Source: Polynucleobacter sp. (GTDB lineage: Bacteria; Pseudomonadota; Gammaproteobacteria; Burkholderiales; Burkholderiaceae). From it: 37,508 nt of DNA. The notes beneath the pieces are model-generated. The model was not told the origin of the DNA. It worked only from the letters and a program-made list of their open reading frames with translations, and searched no databases. The DNA is taken from assembly GCA_030696845.1 (NCBI GenBank), contig JAUYRJ010000020.1, positions 1 through 37,508 of the forward strand, written 5' to 3'. The translations under genes and the position numbers were made by a program. Shown here piece after piece: positions 1 through 8,160 of the stretch (the stretch's first letter is position 1; each line of letters begins with the position of its first letter).

Positions 1-422
1 TTGCCGACAGTAAATCCACCTTTGTCTCTAGGGGCGATAAAAGCGGCACGCATGCCGCCGAATTACGTTACTGGAAAGGCGGCGGCATAGACGTGAACTC
101 CAACCTAACTTGGTATAAAGAAACCGGATCGGGTATGGGGCCCGCCCTCAATACCGCATCGGGCATGAACGCGTATATTTTGTCGGATCGCGCTACTTGG
201 CTTACCTTTAAAAATCGGGGTGATCTAAGCATTTTGGTTGAAGGCGACCCCAGACTATTTAACCAATATGGTGTGATGCTAGTTAGCCCGACAAAACACC
301 CTCGAGTTAAAAAAGCAGAAGGTCAGGCATTTATTGATTGGATTGTGTCAAAGGATGGTCAAGACACCATTGCTAGCTATAGAGTGGGTGGGGAGCAACT
401 CTTTTTCCCCAATGCGAAGTAA
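1..422 (+). CDS. tupA: Tungstate ABC transporter substrate-binding protein TupA, C-terminal part (cut by window start)
   Basis: The frame is open from base 3 with no start in the window, so the gene begins upstream. The visible ~139 residues carry the anion-binding stretch FVSRGDKSGTH, then TWYKETGSGMGPALN, LSDRATWLTFKN and VEGDPRLFNQYGV, and end LFFPNAK. These blocks are characteristic of TupA-type periplasmic oxyanion-binding proteins and differ from PstS or ModA. The family captures tungstate in the periplasm and delivers it to TupB/TupC. The gene is followed by a strong terminator, and the next gene is convergent, so tupB and tupC do not follow it; they lie at 26804-28196. Substrate (tungstate rather than molybdate) is inferred from family and from the formate dehydrogenase beside tupBC. 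Confidence 0.85.
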   Translation, partial: ADSKSTFVSRGDKSGTHAAELRYWKGGGIDVNSNLTWYKETGSGMGPALNTASGMNAYILSDRATWLTFKNRGDLSILVEGDPRLFNQYGVMLVSPTKHPRVKKAEGQAFIDWIVSKDGQDTIASYRVGGEQLFFPNAK

Positions 423-490
423 TGGCAGCACGTTAAAGATTTGAGAGTCAGGATAATCTTGCGACCTTGAACCAAAAGGAAATAGCTTAA

Positions 491-521
491 AAAAAGCCCG
501 CGCAACTGGCGCGGGCTTTTT
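491..521. terminator. Bidirectional rho-independent terminator
   Basis: An 8-bp perfect GC-rich stem (gcccgcgc / gcgcgggc, 496-503 with 509-516) has a 5-nt loop. It is flanked by five A on the left and five T on the right. It sits between the tupA stop (422) and the convergent gene ending at 541, so it can terminate both transcripts. Confidence 0.9.
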
Positions 522-540
522 GTATTTTTGGGGCTGGAGA

Positions 541-1134
541 TTACTTCTTGGCAGGCGTTACAAAGCCAATTGCCATGTCATCGATGTACTCGACTACGAC
601 ATCGTCGTTTGCTTTAAATTTCTCTAAACCCAATACCTTTGGATCAACTTTAACGGTTTGTTTTTCACCGCTTGGCAGCACTAGAACTGCCGTACGCTTA
701 GCGGCATCAATGCTACTGATTTTGGCGGTAGCAACAATCACGTCAGTAATTTCTTCAAATGGCTTTTTAGCGCCCTTGCCCGCAATCGTTACGGTGCGGG
801 TACCGCTCACGCCTGGCTTAGCATCTTTTGGCGCAATTGCAAGGCCAACAGCTAATGCTTGCGCATATTCCACAACAAACAAGTCGCCTTTCTTCACTTT
901 TTCCAGATCGTTGATCTGCTTACCTACATTCATGGTGGCCGTATTTCCCTTGTCGTCCTTCAGGGTAACGATGCGCTTTTTAAGATCAACTGAATCTACG
1001 GTTAATGTCATCACCATCGCTTCAGCAGCAACGGGCGCCATGGAAACGGCGGACGATGCAGGCTTAGCTGGCGCTTGTGCATAACTGGCAGCGGCAAAAA
1101 CGGAACAAAAGGTAATAAGGGCAATTTTCTTCAA
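541..1134 (-). CDS. Secreted protein with two tandem copies of a small beta-type domain, function unknown
   Basis: I do not recognise a characterised family. The frame extends to 1176, but the likely start is the TTG at 1134. It has CAGGAG a few bases upstream and gives MKKIALITFCSVFAAASYAQA, a textbook Sec signal peptide cleaved near residue 19-20, so the 197-aa product should be periplasmic. Residues about 43-98 and 135-191 are diverged copies of one unit: TVDSVDLKKRIVTLKDDKG matches AKISSIDAAKRTAVLVLPSG, and GDLFVVEYAQALAVGL matches DDVVVEYIDDMAIGF. The pattern suggests two small beta-barrel-like modules from an internal duplication. There are no catalytic-looking residues, and the only Cys is in the signal peptide. 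It is a single-gene unit between terminators. Confidence 0.75.
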   Translation of the reverse strand: MKKIALITFCSVFAAASYAQAPAKPASSAVSMAPVAAEAMVMTLTVDSVDLKKRIVTLKDDKGNTATMNVGKQINDLEKVKKGDLFVVEYAQALAVGLAIAPKDAKPGVSGTRTVTIAGKGAKKPFEEITDVIVATAKISSIDAAKRTAVLVLPSGEKQTVKVDPKVLGLEKFKANDDVVVEYIDDMAIGFVTPAKK

Positions 1135-1372
1135 GGGGACTCCTGTGAAATGTCGGATTAAGGGTACAAATCGCAAACTGACTAGGGCGGTTTGTTGGCA
1201 ACCATTGTAATTATCGTTTTGCCAATTGTTAAATTAATTAAAAGTAATGTGAAATACGCACTATTTTGGTGCAAATTAGGTATGCCTTCTCAACATAAAA
1301 ATCATAAAAAACCATTTTTCTTGTTAACTTAAGCAAAAGTCGGTGCGTTACTTCCTCATATAGGAGACAAAT

Positions 1373-1558
1373 ATGCGTAAACGACTACACAAATGGGCCA
1401 AAGCAGCTCTTCTCATCAGCCATTCCAAGGCAGGCGGCATTCCCGCCAGCAATCTGCTCGATAAAGACTCCCTGGAAATGCTCCAGCGCTATGTGCGGGT
1501 AATGGGCGTTCAATTTGCTGCCCAATTTATGGCTAGCCCCAATTTCTGCCAAGAATAA
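1373..1558 (+). CDS. Small orphan protein, 61 aa, unknown function
   Basis: Not recognised. The case for a real gene is contextual: a good ribosome-binding site (taggagacaaat) precedes the ATG, and a strong terminator follows 40 bases after the stop. The N-terminus is basic (MRKRLHKWAKAALL, amphipathic). A later segment (SLEMLQRYVRVMGVQFAAQF) could form a helix, and there is one Cys near the end. No signal peptide or clear transmembrane segment is seen. It stands alone between a divergent secreted-protein gene and a rhodanese gene, with a roughly 240-bp AT-rich upstream gap that could hold its promoter. Confidence 0.6.
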   Translation: MRKRLHKWAKAALLISHSKAGGIPASNLLDKDSLEMLQRYVRVMGVQFAAQFMASPNFCQE

Positions 1559-1597
1559 AGCTGAACTCGTTAGCTTAGGCTACTAGTTTGCTTTTCT

Positions 1598-1623
1598 AGA
1601 GACCGCAATCGCGGTCTCTTTTG
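1598..1623 (+). terminator. Rho-independent terminator
   Basis: A 9-bp perfect stem (agagaccgc / gcggtctct) with a four-base loop (aatc) is followed by a short T run. It ends the 61-aa gene upstream and lies 40 bases before the rhodanese start. Confidence 0.85.
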
Positions 1624-1663
1624 CGTTCAAACAGCCCAGGAAGGTCGGTACACTGGTAGCACC

Positions 1664-2524
1664 ATGCCAATACAGCCACTTCCTTCAAGCCTGCCGCCAC
1701 AAGACGATTCGTTTTTAATCGAACCAAGAGCGCTGCTGTCTGATTCCCATCAGAACGCAGCCGTGATTCTTGATACCCGTCCTAGGGAAGCCTATGCGGC
1801 CGGGCATATTCCGGGGGCACTGCCTGTCAGCACCTACGATTACTTTGTACCCGATACCACCCCCAGTGGCATGCGCGATTTTGCCAACACCGCCATTGCA
1901 CTCTATCGCGCTGCTGGAATCACCAACGCGGTACCCGTCATTGTGTACGATGACGCTACGGGAGTGCGGGCCGCCCGCGAACTCTGGGTCTTAGAGTACC
2001 TGGGACACCCAAATGTTCGCCTGCTCCACGGCGGGTTTAGCGCATGGCAAGCTTACGGCGGCCCGGTCGATACCCATATTCCCGATACCCTGGCCAGCCA
2101 GTGGAATGCCGCCATTGATAACAGTGGGTTTATTGCTGCACATGAAATTGCCAATGACCTGGGTAGATCCGATCGCGTGATTGTGGATGTGCGCGATGAA
2201 GCGGAACACCGCGGCGAAGATCACCTGGCCTGCTGCGCTCGTCGCGGACACGTCCCTGGTGCAATCTGGATTTATTGGACTGACTTTTTGGAAGGCGGCC
2301 GATTTAAATCGCCGCAAGCCATCCGAGAGCTTCTTCTTAGCCGCGGCATTCGGGAATCAGATGAACTGGTACCCTATTGCCATCGTGGCGCACGCTCTGC
2401 TAATGCCTATTTGGCTTTTCGTTTAGCGGGCTTCACGCGCATACGCAACTACATCGGCTCGTGGCACGAGTGGTCTGCTACGCCGGATCTGCCGCTAGAG
2501 CTTGGGCACAGGCAAAACCGCTAG
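1664..2524 (+). CDS. Two-domain rhodanese-type sulfurtransferase
   Basis: The family transfers sulfur from thiosulfate or 3-mercaptopyruvate to acceptors through a Cys persulfide. The 286-aa product has two rhodanese domains. Residues ~20-130 form an inactive copy, with DTRPREAYAAGHIPGA and VYDDATG where the active loop would be. Residues ~155-275 form the active copy, with DVRDEAEHRGEDH and the loop PYCHRGARSAN, giving Cys239 as the persulfide residue. The loop differs from the CGSGVTA loop of SseA and the CRKGVTA loop of bovine rhodanese, so the donor cannot be named. An extra Cys190-Cys191 pair lies in the insert before GHVPGA. The nearest purine-rich ribosome-binding site is about 20 bases upstream, so the exact start is moderately sure. 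The 3' end overlaps the convergent flavoprotein gene by 47 bases. Confidence 0.85.
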   Translation: MPIQPLPSSLPPQDDSFLIEPRALLSDSHQNAAVILDTRPREAYAAGHIPGALPVSTYDYFVPDTTPSGMRDFANTAIALYRAAGITNAVPVIVYDDATGVRAARELWVLEYLGHPNVRLLHGGFSAWQAYGGPVDTHIPDTLASQWNAAIDNSGFIAAHEIANDLGRSDRVIVDVRDEAEHRGEDHLACCARRGHVPGAIWIYWTDFLEGGRFKSPQAIRELLLSRGIRESDELVPYCHRGARSANAYLAFRLAGFTRIRNYIGSWHEWSATPDLPLELGHRQNR

Positions 2525-3713
2525 ACCAAGCCCATTGAAAATTATGGCCTCCCAAATGGCCTGTGACATCAACACACTCCCCAATAAAATAGAGTCCATG
2601 ATGCGATTTAGCCATCATTGTTTTACCATCTAGGGCTTTTGTATCCACCCCGCCCAGCATTACTTCTGCTTTTTTCCAGCCTAAGGTTCCTGCTGGCTTA
2701 ACCGACCAGCGCTGCAAGCGGTCTTTTAGTGCCTGTCGATCTTTTTTAGAAACCTCAGCCCATTTTCGACCTAGCAAGGACTGCTGCTCGGCAAAGGCTT
2801 TAGCTAAGCGTTGCGGCAGAATGTTCATCAGAATCGTATCGGCATGCTTTAAGCGATTTGCGGGATCTTCAAACAGTGCATCGCAATTCATTTGCAGTTC
2901 GTTTGAGGTACGTCCACCCAGCCAGTTGATTTCTATCGCCTCGCCCTCAAGCCAATAACTGCTCGCCTGCAATACAGCCGGGCCTGATAGGCCTTTATGC
3001 GTCAGCAGCAGATCCTCTTGAAAGTCGCCCCTACCGTAGCGCAAAGACTTGCTGCCAGCACTTATCGATACCGGAACACTTAGGCCCGCCAAATCGCTGA
3101 AATGGGTAAATTCATCAGAAGTAAACGATAGGGGCACTAGGGCCGGGCGAACTGGTGTCACCGGTAAATCGAATTGCTTTGCAATATTGAGCGCATAGTC
3201 GCTTGCCCCAATTGCTGGCACTGGCAAGCCGCCGGTTGCCATCACCACCGAGCGTGTGCGCTCTATTCCTTGATTGGTCGCAACCTCCCAAGCCTCTCCT
3301 TGCCGATTAATGCCGTGTACGGTTATGGGATTTCGAATACTCACCGCGCCTAATCGACACTCCTCCATCAGCATTCCAATAATATCTTTGGCCGAATGAT
3401 CACAAAAAAGCTGCCCCTGGTGTTTTTCATGATGAGCAATCCGATATCGTTTTACAAGTCCAATAAATTCAGATGATGGATAACGCGCTAAGGCGCCTTT
3501 AACGAAATGGGGATTCAGCGATAAAAAGTGGCTTGGCTTGCTGTTGATATTCGTGAAATTACAACGGCCGCCGCCACTGATGCGAATTTTTTCACCCAAT
3601 ACAGAAGCATGATCGAGCACCAGAACCCTCTTGCCGAGTTGACCAGCAACACCCGCGCAAAATAAGCCAGCGGCACCTCCGCCAACAATCACCGCATCCC
3701 AAATCCCACTCAT
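2478..3713 (-). CDS. HI0933/YhiN-family FAD-dependent flavoprotein
   Basis: The 411-aa protein belongs to the HI0933 (YhiN) family of presumed oxidoreductases, with no settled substrate. The N-terminal dinucleotide fold is clear: VIVGGGAAGLFCAG at residues 8-21, followed by LGEKIRISGGGRCNFTN, the hallmark of this family. A second glycine stretch (VMATGGLPVPAIG) and the C-terminal GGHNFQWAWSSGFACAQA complete the FAD site. The ATG at 3713 overlaps the stop of the LOG-family gene by 4 bases (ATGA), so the two are translationally coupled. The C-terminal codons overlap the convergent rhodanese gene. Confidence 0.9.
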   Translation of the reverse strand: MSGIWDAVIVGGGAAGLFCAGVAGQLGKRVLVLDHASVLGEKIRISGGGRCNFTNINSKPSHFLSLNPHFVKGALARYPSSEFIGLVKRYRIAHHEKHQGQLFCDHSAKDIIGMLMEECRLGAVSIRNPITVHGINRQGEAWEVATNQGIERTRSVVMATGGLPVPAIGASDYALNIAKQFDLPVTPVRPALVPLSFTSDEFTHFSDLAGLSVPVSISAGSKSLRYGRGDFQEDLLLTHKGLSGPAVLQASSYWLEGEAIEINWLGGRTSNELQMNCDALFEDPANRLKHADTILMNILPQRLAKAFAEQQSLLGRKWAEVSKKDRQALKDRLQRWSVKPAGTLGWKKAEVMLGGVDTKALDGKTMMAKSHHGLYFIGECVDVTGHLGGHNFQWAWSSGFACAQALAADPA

Positions 3714-4579
3714 CTATTAAGCTCATACCACTGGGCAATCACATCCCATGCGGCTTCGGCACTTTCCACAAAATGAATGAGCTTCATATCTTCTTCGTCA
3801 ATCACGCCATATTCAATTAATTTATCAAAACCAAGCACATCATTCCAAAACGATTTGCATACCAGAATAATGGGGAAGCGCTCCACCTTATTGGTTTGCA
3901 TCAGGGTGACTACCTCAAAAAGCTCATCCAGCGAACCAAAGCCGCCAGGGTAGACTACGATACCGCGCGCGCGAATCATAAAATGCATCTTACGCAGCGC
4001 AAAGTAATGAAAACGCACACTGAGTCCCGGCGTTAAATAGGGATTCGGATTTTGCTCTCGAGGCAAACTAATATTGAGACCGATCGACAAATCGCCCATC
4101 TCAAACGCCCCGCGATTTGCTGCCTCCATGATGCCGGGACCACCGCCAGTACAAATTACGAGCTTATCTCCATTGTTTTGTTCCGTCAGATTGTGGGCTG
4201 CTACAAGTTGACCAAAGCGCCGAGCCGATTCATAAAAATGGGCGCCCCGTTGCGCTTTTTGGGCTGCAACCTTTTCCTCAGGAGTGCGTGCCCGACCAAG
4301 CAACATATCAACATGCTCTTGACTACGAAAGCGCGTAGAGCCAAATACAACAATGGTATTTTCAATACCCATTTCCCGAAATAAAAGATCAGGCTTAAGT
4401 AACTCTAATTCAAAGCGAATTCCAAGCGTTTCACGTCTCGCTAAGAAGGCATCGTCATCGTAAGCAAACTTATATGAATCATGCGCCTCACTCGAGCTCG
4501 GAGCCGGATGTGCGGTATCAACTGTTTTAACGAGATCAGTGATGCTCACTGGGGTATTGCGATGTAGCTTACCGCCCAT
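3710..4579 (-). CDS. LOG-family nucleotide-binding protein (TIGR00730 type, long form)
   Basis: LOG-type enzymes are Rossmann-fold phosphoribohydrolases that remove ribose-5-phosphate from nucleoside monophosphates; many bacterial members lack a tested substrate. The product (289 aa from the ATG at 4579) shows VVFGSTRF, the phosphate loop TGGGPGIMEAANRGA (about residues 154-168) and PGGFGSLDELFE (about 221-232), matching the family signature PGGxGTxxE with Ser in place of Thr. An N-terminal extension of about 70 residues precedes the core, as in the longer family members. A TTG at 4591 is an alternative start; neither has a good ribosome-binding site. Cotranscribed with the downstream flavoprotein (ATGA overlap). 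Confidence 0.88.
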   Translation of the reverse strand: MGGKLHRNTPVSITDLVKTVDTAHPAPSSSEAHDSYKFAYDDDAFLARRETLGIRFELELLKPDLLFREMGIENTIVVFGSTRFRSQEHVDMLLGRARTPEEKVAAQKAQRGAHFYESARRFGQLVAAHNLTEQNNGDKLVICTGGGPGIMEAANRGAFEMGDLSIGLNISLPREQNPNPYLTPGLSVRFHYFALRKMHFMIRARGIVVYPGGFGSLDELFEVVTLMQTNKVERFPIILVCKSFWNDVLGFDKLIEYGVIDEEDMKLIHFVESAEAAWDVIAQWYELNR

Positions 4580-4628
4580 GGTAAAACCCAATCAAATCAA
4601 GATAGGTTTATTGTAGCCAGTTTAAGGC

Positions 4629-6044
4629 CTAGCACTCATAGATCTGATTGCGCTCCGGCACTATCGGATGACGCCAACGTAACTCCGCTTTGATCGCGGC
4701 CGCAAACGCATTTGACGCCTCCAACTCGCCATGGGTCACAAATACTTTTTTAGGTTCTTTTTTGAAACCACGCAACCATTTAAGCAATCCAGCCTGATCA
4801 GCATGCGCCGACAAACCGCCAATGGTATGAATCGACGCTTTTACCGGCAGCTCTTGACCCATAATCCGAATATCCGTAGCGCCGTCAACCAAACGCCGCC
4901 CTAGACTACCGCGCGCCTGAAAGCCTGTAATGACAACTGCGTTTTGCGCACGCGGCAGATTCCAGCGCAAGTGGTGCAAAACACGTCCCGCATCGCACAT
5001 CCCACTAGCAGAAATAATAATCGCTCCACCTTTCACGCGATTAAGCGCTTTAGACTCCTCTACATCCGCAATAAAACGCAAATGCAGAGCGGCAGGATTT
5101 TCTTTAAGCCACGCAAAGGTTGTCTGCGTCTCTAGGTCCAGTTGCGCGAAAAAATGCTCCGTTAGCTTAGTGGCTGCCGTGGCCATGGGCGAGTCGACCC
5201 AAACATGCAAGTGAGGTAAGCGACCACGTTTTACTAAATCAATTAATACAAAAAGAACCTCTTGTGTTCGGCCTACGGCAAACGCAGGCATCACAATATT
5301 ACCGTGGTCTGCCATCACCTTGCAAATGACGCCGACCAGTTCATTTTCCGTATCTTCCATGCTGCGGTGAAAGCGATCACCATAAGTTGATTCAATCACG
5401 ACGATATCAGCCGAATCAATCCACTCGGGATCGGGCATCAAAGGTCTACGCTGCATACCGACATCACCTGAAAAAACACAGCGCTGGGATTTTTTGCCGG
5501 TTTCCGCAATATCCAAAACAGCAATTGCCGAACCTAAAATATGGCCCGCATTGAAAAAACATAAGCGCAAACCGGGGAACAATTCTAAGGTTTGGTGGTA
5601 TTCCAGAACCCGTACTTGCGCCAGCGCTACTTCCACTTCTTTTGCCGTGTACAAAGGCTCGGGTATATCGCCGCGCCACTTCCCTTGCCTGACTTTTCGA
5701 GCCGCTCGCTCGCTATCAGCCAATTGCAGATGGGCGCTATCGGGCAGAAGGATTTTGAGTAACTCAAAGGTAGCGCCCGTACAATAAATTGGCCCCTTAA
5801 AACCGCTAGCGCAAAGCCGTGGCAAAAGACCGCTATGATCAATATGCGCATGCGTCAAAATAACGCAATCAATTTCAGCGGCCAGAAACGGCAAAGCGCT
5901 TTGGTTTTTGTCGAGCGCCTCGCGACCGCCCTGAAACATCCCGTAGTCAATCATGATGCGCCGACTACGGCCATCCAATTCCATCTCTACAGCATATTTA
6001 GAACCCGTAACCTCCCCTGCCGCACCTAAAAACTGGATTCTCAT
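4629..6044 (-). CDS. Beta-CASP metallo-beta-lactamase-fold RNA/DNA hydrolase (YSH1-like)
   Basis: The 471-aa product has the order expected for bacterial beta-CASP nucleases of the CPSF73/YSH1 group. The zinc motif THAHIDHSGLLPRL has HAHIDH at residues 65-70. It is followed by AGHILGSA, the Asp motif SGDVG, the beta-CASP insert with VVIESTYGDR and VMPAFAVGRTQE, SASGMCDAGRVLHHL, and the late motifs GGLSAHADQ and VTHGE. All metal ligands seem present, so an active endo- or 5'-exonuclease is likely; the substrate is not predictable. It is read away from nnrD, with a 113-bp divergent control region that contains a perfect palindrome (6104-6123). Confidence 0.9.
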   Translation of the reverse strand: MRIQFLGAAGEVTGSKYAVEMELDGRSRRIMIDYGMFQGGREALDKNQSALPFLAAEIDCVILTHAHIDHSGLLPRLCASGFKGPIYCTGATFELLKILLPDSAHLQLADSERAARKVRQGKWRGDIPEPLYTAKEVEVALAQVRVLEYHQTLELFPGLRLCFFNAGHILGSAIAVLDIAETGKKSQRCVFSGDVGMQRRPLMPDPEWIDSADIVVIESTYGDRFHRSMEDTENELVGVICKVMADHGNIVMPAFAVGRTQEVLFVLIDLVKRGRLPHLHVWVDSPMATAATKLTEHFFAQLDLETQTTFAWLKENPAALHLRFIADVEESKALNRVKGGAIIISASGMCDAGRVLHHLRWNLPRAQNAVVITGFQARGSLGRRLVDGATDIRIMGQELPVKASIHTIGGLSAHADQAGLLKWLRGFKKEPKKVFVTHGELEASNAFAAAIKAELRWRHPIVPERNQIYEC

Positions 6045-6103
6045 ATGATCATGACCCTAACTGAAATTGTAAAAGCATACCGATACAGCGCTTCCTGATT
6101 TCA

Positions 6104-6123
6104 GCATACACTTGAATGTATGC
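6104..6123. promoter_or_regulatory. Palindromic operator candidate in the divergent gap
   Basis: A perfect 7-bp inverted repeat (gcataca / tgtatgc) is separated by 6 bases. It lies between the divergent beta-CASP and nnrD genes, 35 bases before the nnrD start. No T run follows, so a dimeric regulator site is more likely than a terminator. The regulator is unknown. Confidence 0.35.
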
Positions 6124-6157
6124 AGATGCAAAAACAACATCAAGCACTATTTAAACT

Positions 6158-7057
6158 ATGCCAAACTCACCATTGAATTTTGCTTTGCTCAATGCCTTGC
6201 CGCTAGCAAAGCGCTTAGTGCGCCAACCGAACGCCAATAAATCGCATTCGGGCAAGGTACTTTTGATTGGCGGATCGATCGGTATGGCAGGCGCGCTAAT
6301 TTTATCCGCCAGGGCGACTCTATATAGTGGGGCTGGCTGGACATTACTGAGTATGCTGGATGGGTACTCTGCCCATGCGCTAGAAAAGCAAGCTGAACTC
6401 ATGATTCAAAATGGTAGCGAAGTTGACCCGATCTCGGAATTGCAACGCATTCAAGCCCAAGTTATTGCCATTGGTCCAGGGCTTGGTAAATCTGAATTAG
6501 CCCGACGTTGGTTGGGCGCTGTTTTGAAATACCAAGCGAATGCACTTCATCTAAGCGCAATAGTGCTTGATGCCGATGCGCTTAATCTCATCGCGGAAAA
6601 TCCGGATTTATTGACCGTTCTACAAACCAGTAAAGTGCCGTGTATTTTGACCCCACATCCTGGTGAGGCAGCGCGCTTGCTTCGCACCTCAAGTGCCGTC
6701 ATTCAGGAGGATCGCGAAGCTAGCATGACTCAGCTCGTTTCTTTGTGCCACCACATTGTTGTTTTGAAGGGGCAACATACCCTACTGGCCTCACCCAATC
6801 AGACTGGATTAGTTTGCGCAGAAGGCAACGCCGGTCTTGCGGTAGGGGGAACAGGCGATGTACTCACCGGCTTAATTGCGTCCTTAGCGGCCCAGGGTAT
6901 TGCTCACCAGCTTAATCCGTGGGAGGCCGCCTGTTTGGGAGTACAAGTGCATGCGCTAGCGGCCGACCGATTGCTTAAGAAAAACAGGGGGTCGATCGGC
7001 ATGACTCCATCGGAACTTATTCTGGAAATTCGTCAAACTCTAAACGACCTGCTATAA
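6158..7057 (+). CDS. nnrD: ADP-dependent (S)-NAD(P)H-hydrate dehydratase
   Basis: The enzyme repairs damaged hydrated NADH/NADPH in the cytoplasm, using ADP to remove the water. The 299-aa protein is the ribokinase-like YjeF C-terminal domain alone. It has HSGKVLLIGGSIGMAGA near residue 30, ARATLYSGAGW, VIAIGPGLGKSE, LDADALNLI, LTPHPGEAARLL and the catalytic NAGLAVGGTGDVLTGLI. The epimerase domain (NnrE) fused in E. coli YjeF is absent here and must be encoded elsewhere if present. The ATG has only a weak ribosome-binding site. The EamA gene follows after six bases, so the two are probably cotranscribed. Confidence 0.9.
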   Translation: MPNSPLNFALLNALPLAKRLVRQPNANKSHSGKVLLIGGSIGMAGALILSARATLYSGAGWTLLSMLDGYSAHALEKQAELMIQNGSEVDPISELQRIQAQVIAIGPGLGKSELARRWLGAVLKYQANALHLSAIVLDADALNLIAENPDLLTVLQTSKVPCILTPHPGEAARLLRTSSAVIQEDREASMTQLVSLCHHIVVLKGQHTLLASPNQTGLVCAEGNAGLAVGGTGDVLTGLIASLAAQGIAHQLNPWEAACLGVQVHALAADRLLKKNRGSIGMTPSELILEIRQTLNDLL

Positions 7058-7063
7058 AGCTGC

Positions 7064-8023
7064 ATGTCTTTTTTAAGCGCTACCCCTCACCGCCGTATTT
7101 TCCTCACCGGTATCCTCATGGCTGGTGCAGGCTCGATCCTATTCTCAGGTAAAGCCATCTTAATCAAGCTGGCCTATTCATACGGAACCGACCCAGAAAC
7201 GCTACTTGCCCTACGTATGCTGTTCGCATTACCTCTTTTTTGGATGCTCTACTTTTGGCAAGCGCGAGCAAAGCCTATGGGGCCTATTTCATGGAGCGAC
7301 ACATTCAAGGTATTTGGTTTGGGTTTTTTGGGTTATTTTTTATCCAGCTACCTTGATTTTTTAGGACTGCAATACATTTCGGTCGGCCTTGAACGAATTA
7401 TTCTTTATCTCACACCAACGATTGTTTTATTGATTTCCTATTTTGCCCTCAATAAACGCATTGCGCGAATTCAGTGGTACGCCTTAGTGGCGGGTTACTT
7501 GGGTGTGATATTGGTATTTATTCAAGATGTCACTATCATTGGTGGTGAAGCCTGGCTTGGCATGCTGTTAGTTTTTGCCAGCGCTTGCGCGTATGCCGCC
7601 TACATGATTGGCTCAGGCGAAATGGTTAAACGCATTGGAAGCGTGCGCCTGGTAGTCTTTGCCAGCAGTGCCTCAGCAGTATGTAGCGTGATTCAAGTGA
7701 TGCTACACAGTCCCAGCTCTATTTTTATGCAAGCCCCTGAAATCTATGGCTTAAGCCTTATTAATGCCAGTATCTGCACCGTGATTCCGATGACGATGAT
7801 TGTGGTTGCGATCAACCGGATTGGCTCACCCCTGGTGGCTCAAGCTGGGATCCTTGGCCCCATTTCAACTATTTTTATGGGCTGGCTAGTTCTCTCCGAG
7901 ACCGTCAGTATGATGCAGTTGGGTGGCATGGCCGTTGTCATTGCGGCCATGTGGTTGTTGGTGAAATACGATCCTGCTGACAAAGCGATTTTAGCTAAGT
8001 CAACTGAGCCGGAAGGTCAATGA
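7064..8023 (+). CDS. EamA-family (DMT superfamily) membrane transporter
   Basis: The 319-aa protein has about ten hydrophobic segments in two five-helix halves, the EamA/RhaT layout of the drug/metabolite transporter superfamily. The first half contains GAGSILFSGKAILIKLAY, and the second begins near GEAWLGMLLVFASACAYAAY. The family usually exports amino acids or other small metabolites; the substrate cannot be read from sequence. The start lies six bases after the nnrD stop, so translation is probably coupled to nnrD. Confidence 0.85.
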   Translation: MSFLSATPHRRIFLTGILMAGAGSILFSGKAILIKLAYSYGTDPETLLALRMLFALPLFWMLYFWQARAKPMGPISWSDTFKVFGLGFLGYFLSSYLDFLGLQYISVGLERIILYLTPTIVLLISYFALNKRIARIQWYALVAGYLGVILVFIQDVTIIGGEAWLGMLLVFASACAYAAYMIGSGEMVKRIGSVRLVVFASSASAVCSVIQVMLHSPSSIFMQAPEIYGLSLINASICTVIPMTMIVVAINRIGSPLVAQAGILGPISTIFMGWLVLSETVSMMQLGGMAVVIAAMWLLVKYDPADKAILAKSTEPEGQ

Positions 8024-8058
8024 GGTATCCACATCGGGCTTTTAAATGACGAGATTAA

Positions 8059-8160
8059 ATGACTCTATTGCTAAAATCAGTTAATGAAGAAGAAAATAAA
8101 ATGATCACTCTAGATCAGGTAAAAAAGGAAATGAGACATGGGTTCCAGCAAGAGCAGTGA
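8059..8160 (+). other. Possible leader ORF overlapping the start of the four-rhodanese gene
   Basis: A 33-codon frame (MTLLLKSVNEEENKMITLDQ...QQEQ) with a second in-frame ATG at 8101 ends at 8160, 23 bases inside the downstream gene but in another frame. It has no strong ribosome-binding site. It could be a regulatory leader, a small protein or chance; the evidence is the overlap and the length only. Confidence 0.2.

Noticed and set aside
1..422. Phosphate-binding PstS or molybdate-binding ModA for the partial first gene
   Set aside because: The GTH, DRATW and VEGDPRLFNQYGV blocks fit TupA better than either alternative.
548..1084. Long open frame on the plus strand opposite the secreted protein gene
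   Set aside because: No ribosome-binding site; composition follows the minus-strand gene, which has a signal peptide and internal repeats. Treated as a shadow frame.
2186..2284. Insert with adjacent Cys190-Cys191 in the second rhodanese domain as a metal site
   Set aside because: Two adjacent Cys alone do not support a metal site; noted in the gene entry only.
8059..8160. Frameshift that would give the four-rhodanese protein a longer N-terminus
   Set aside because: The first domain is already complete from the ATG at 8138, with a usable ribosome-binding site; the upstream frame shows no rhodanese sequence.
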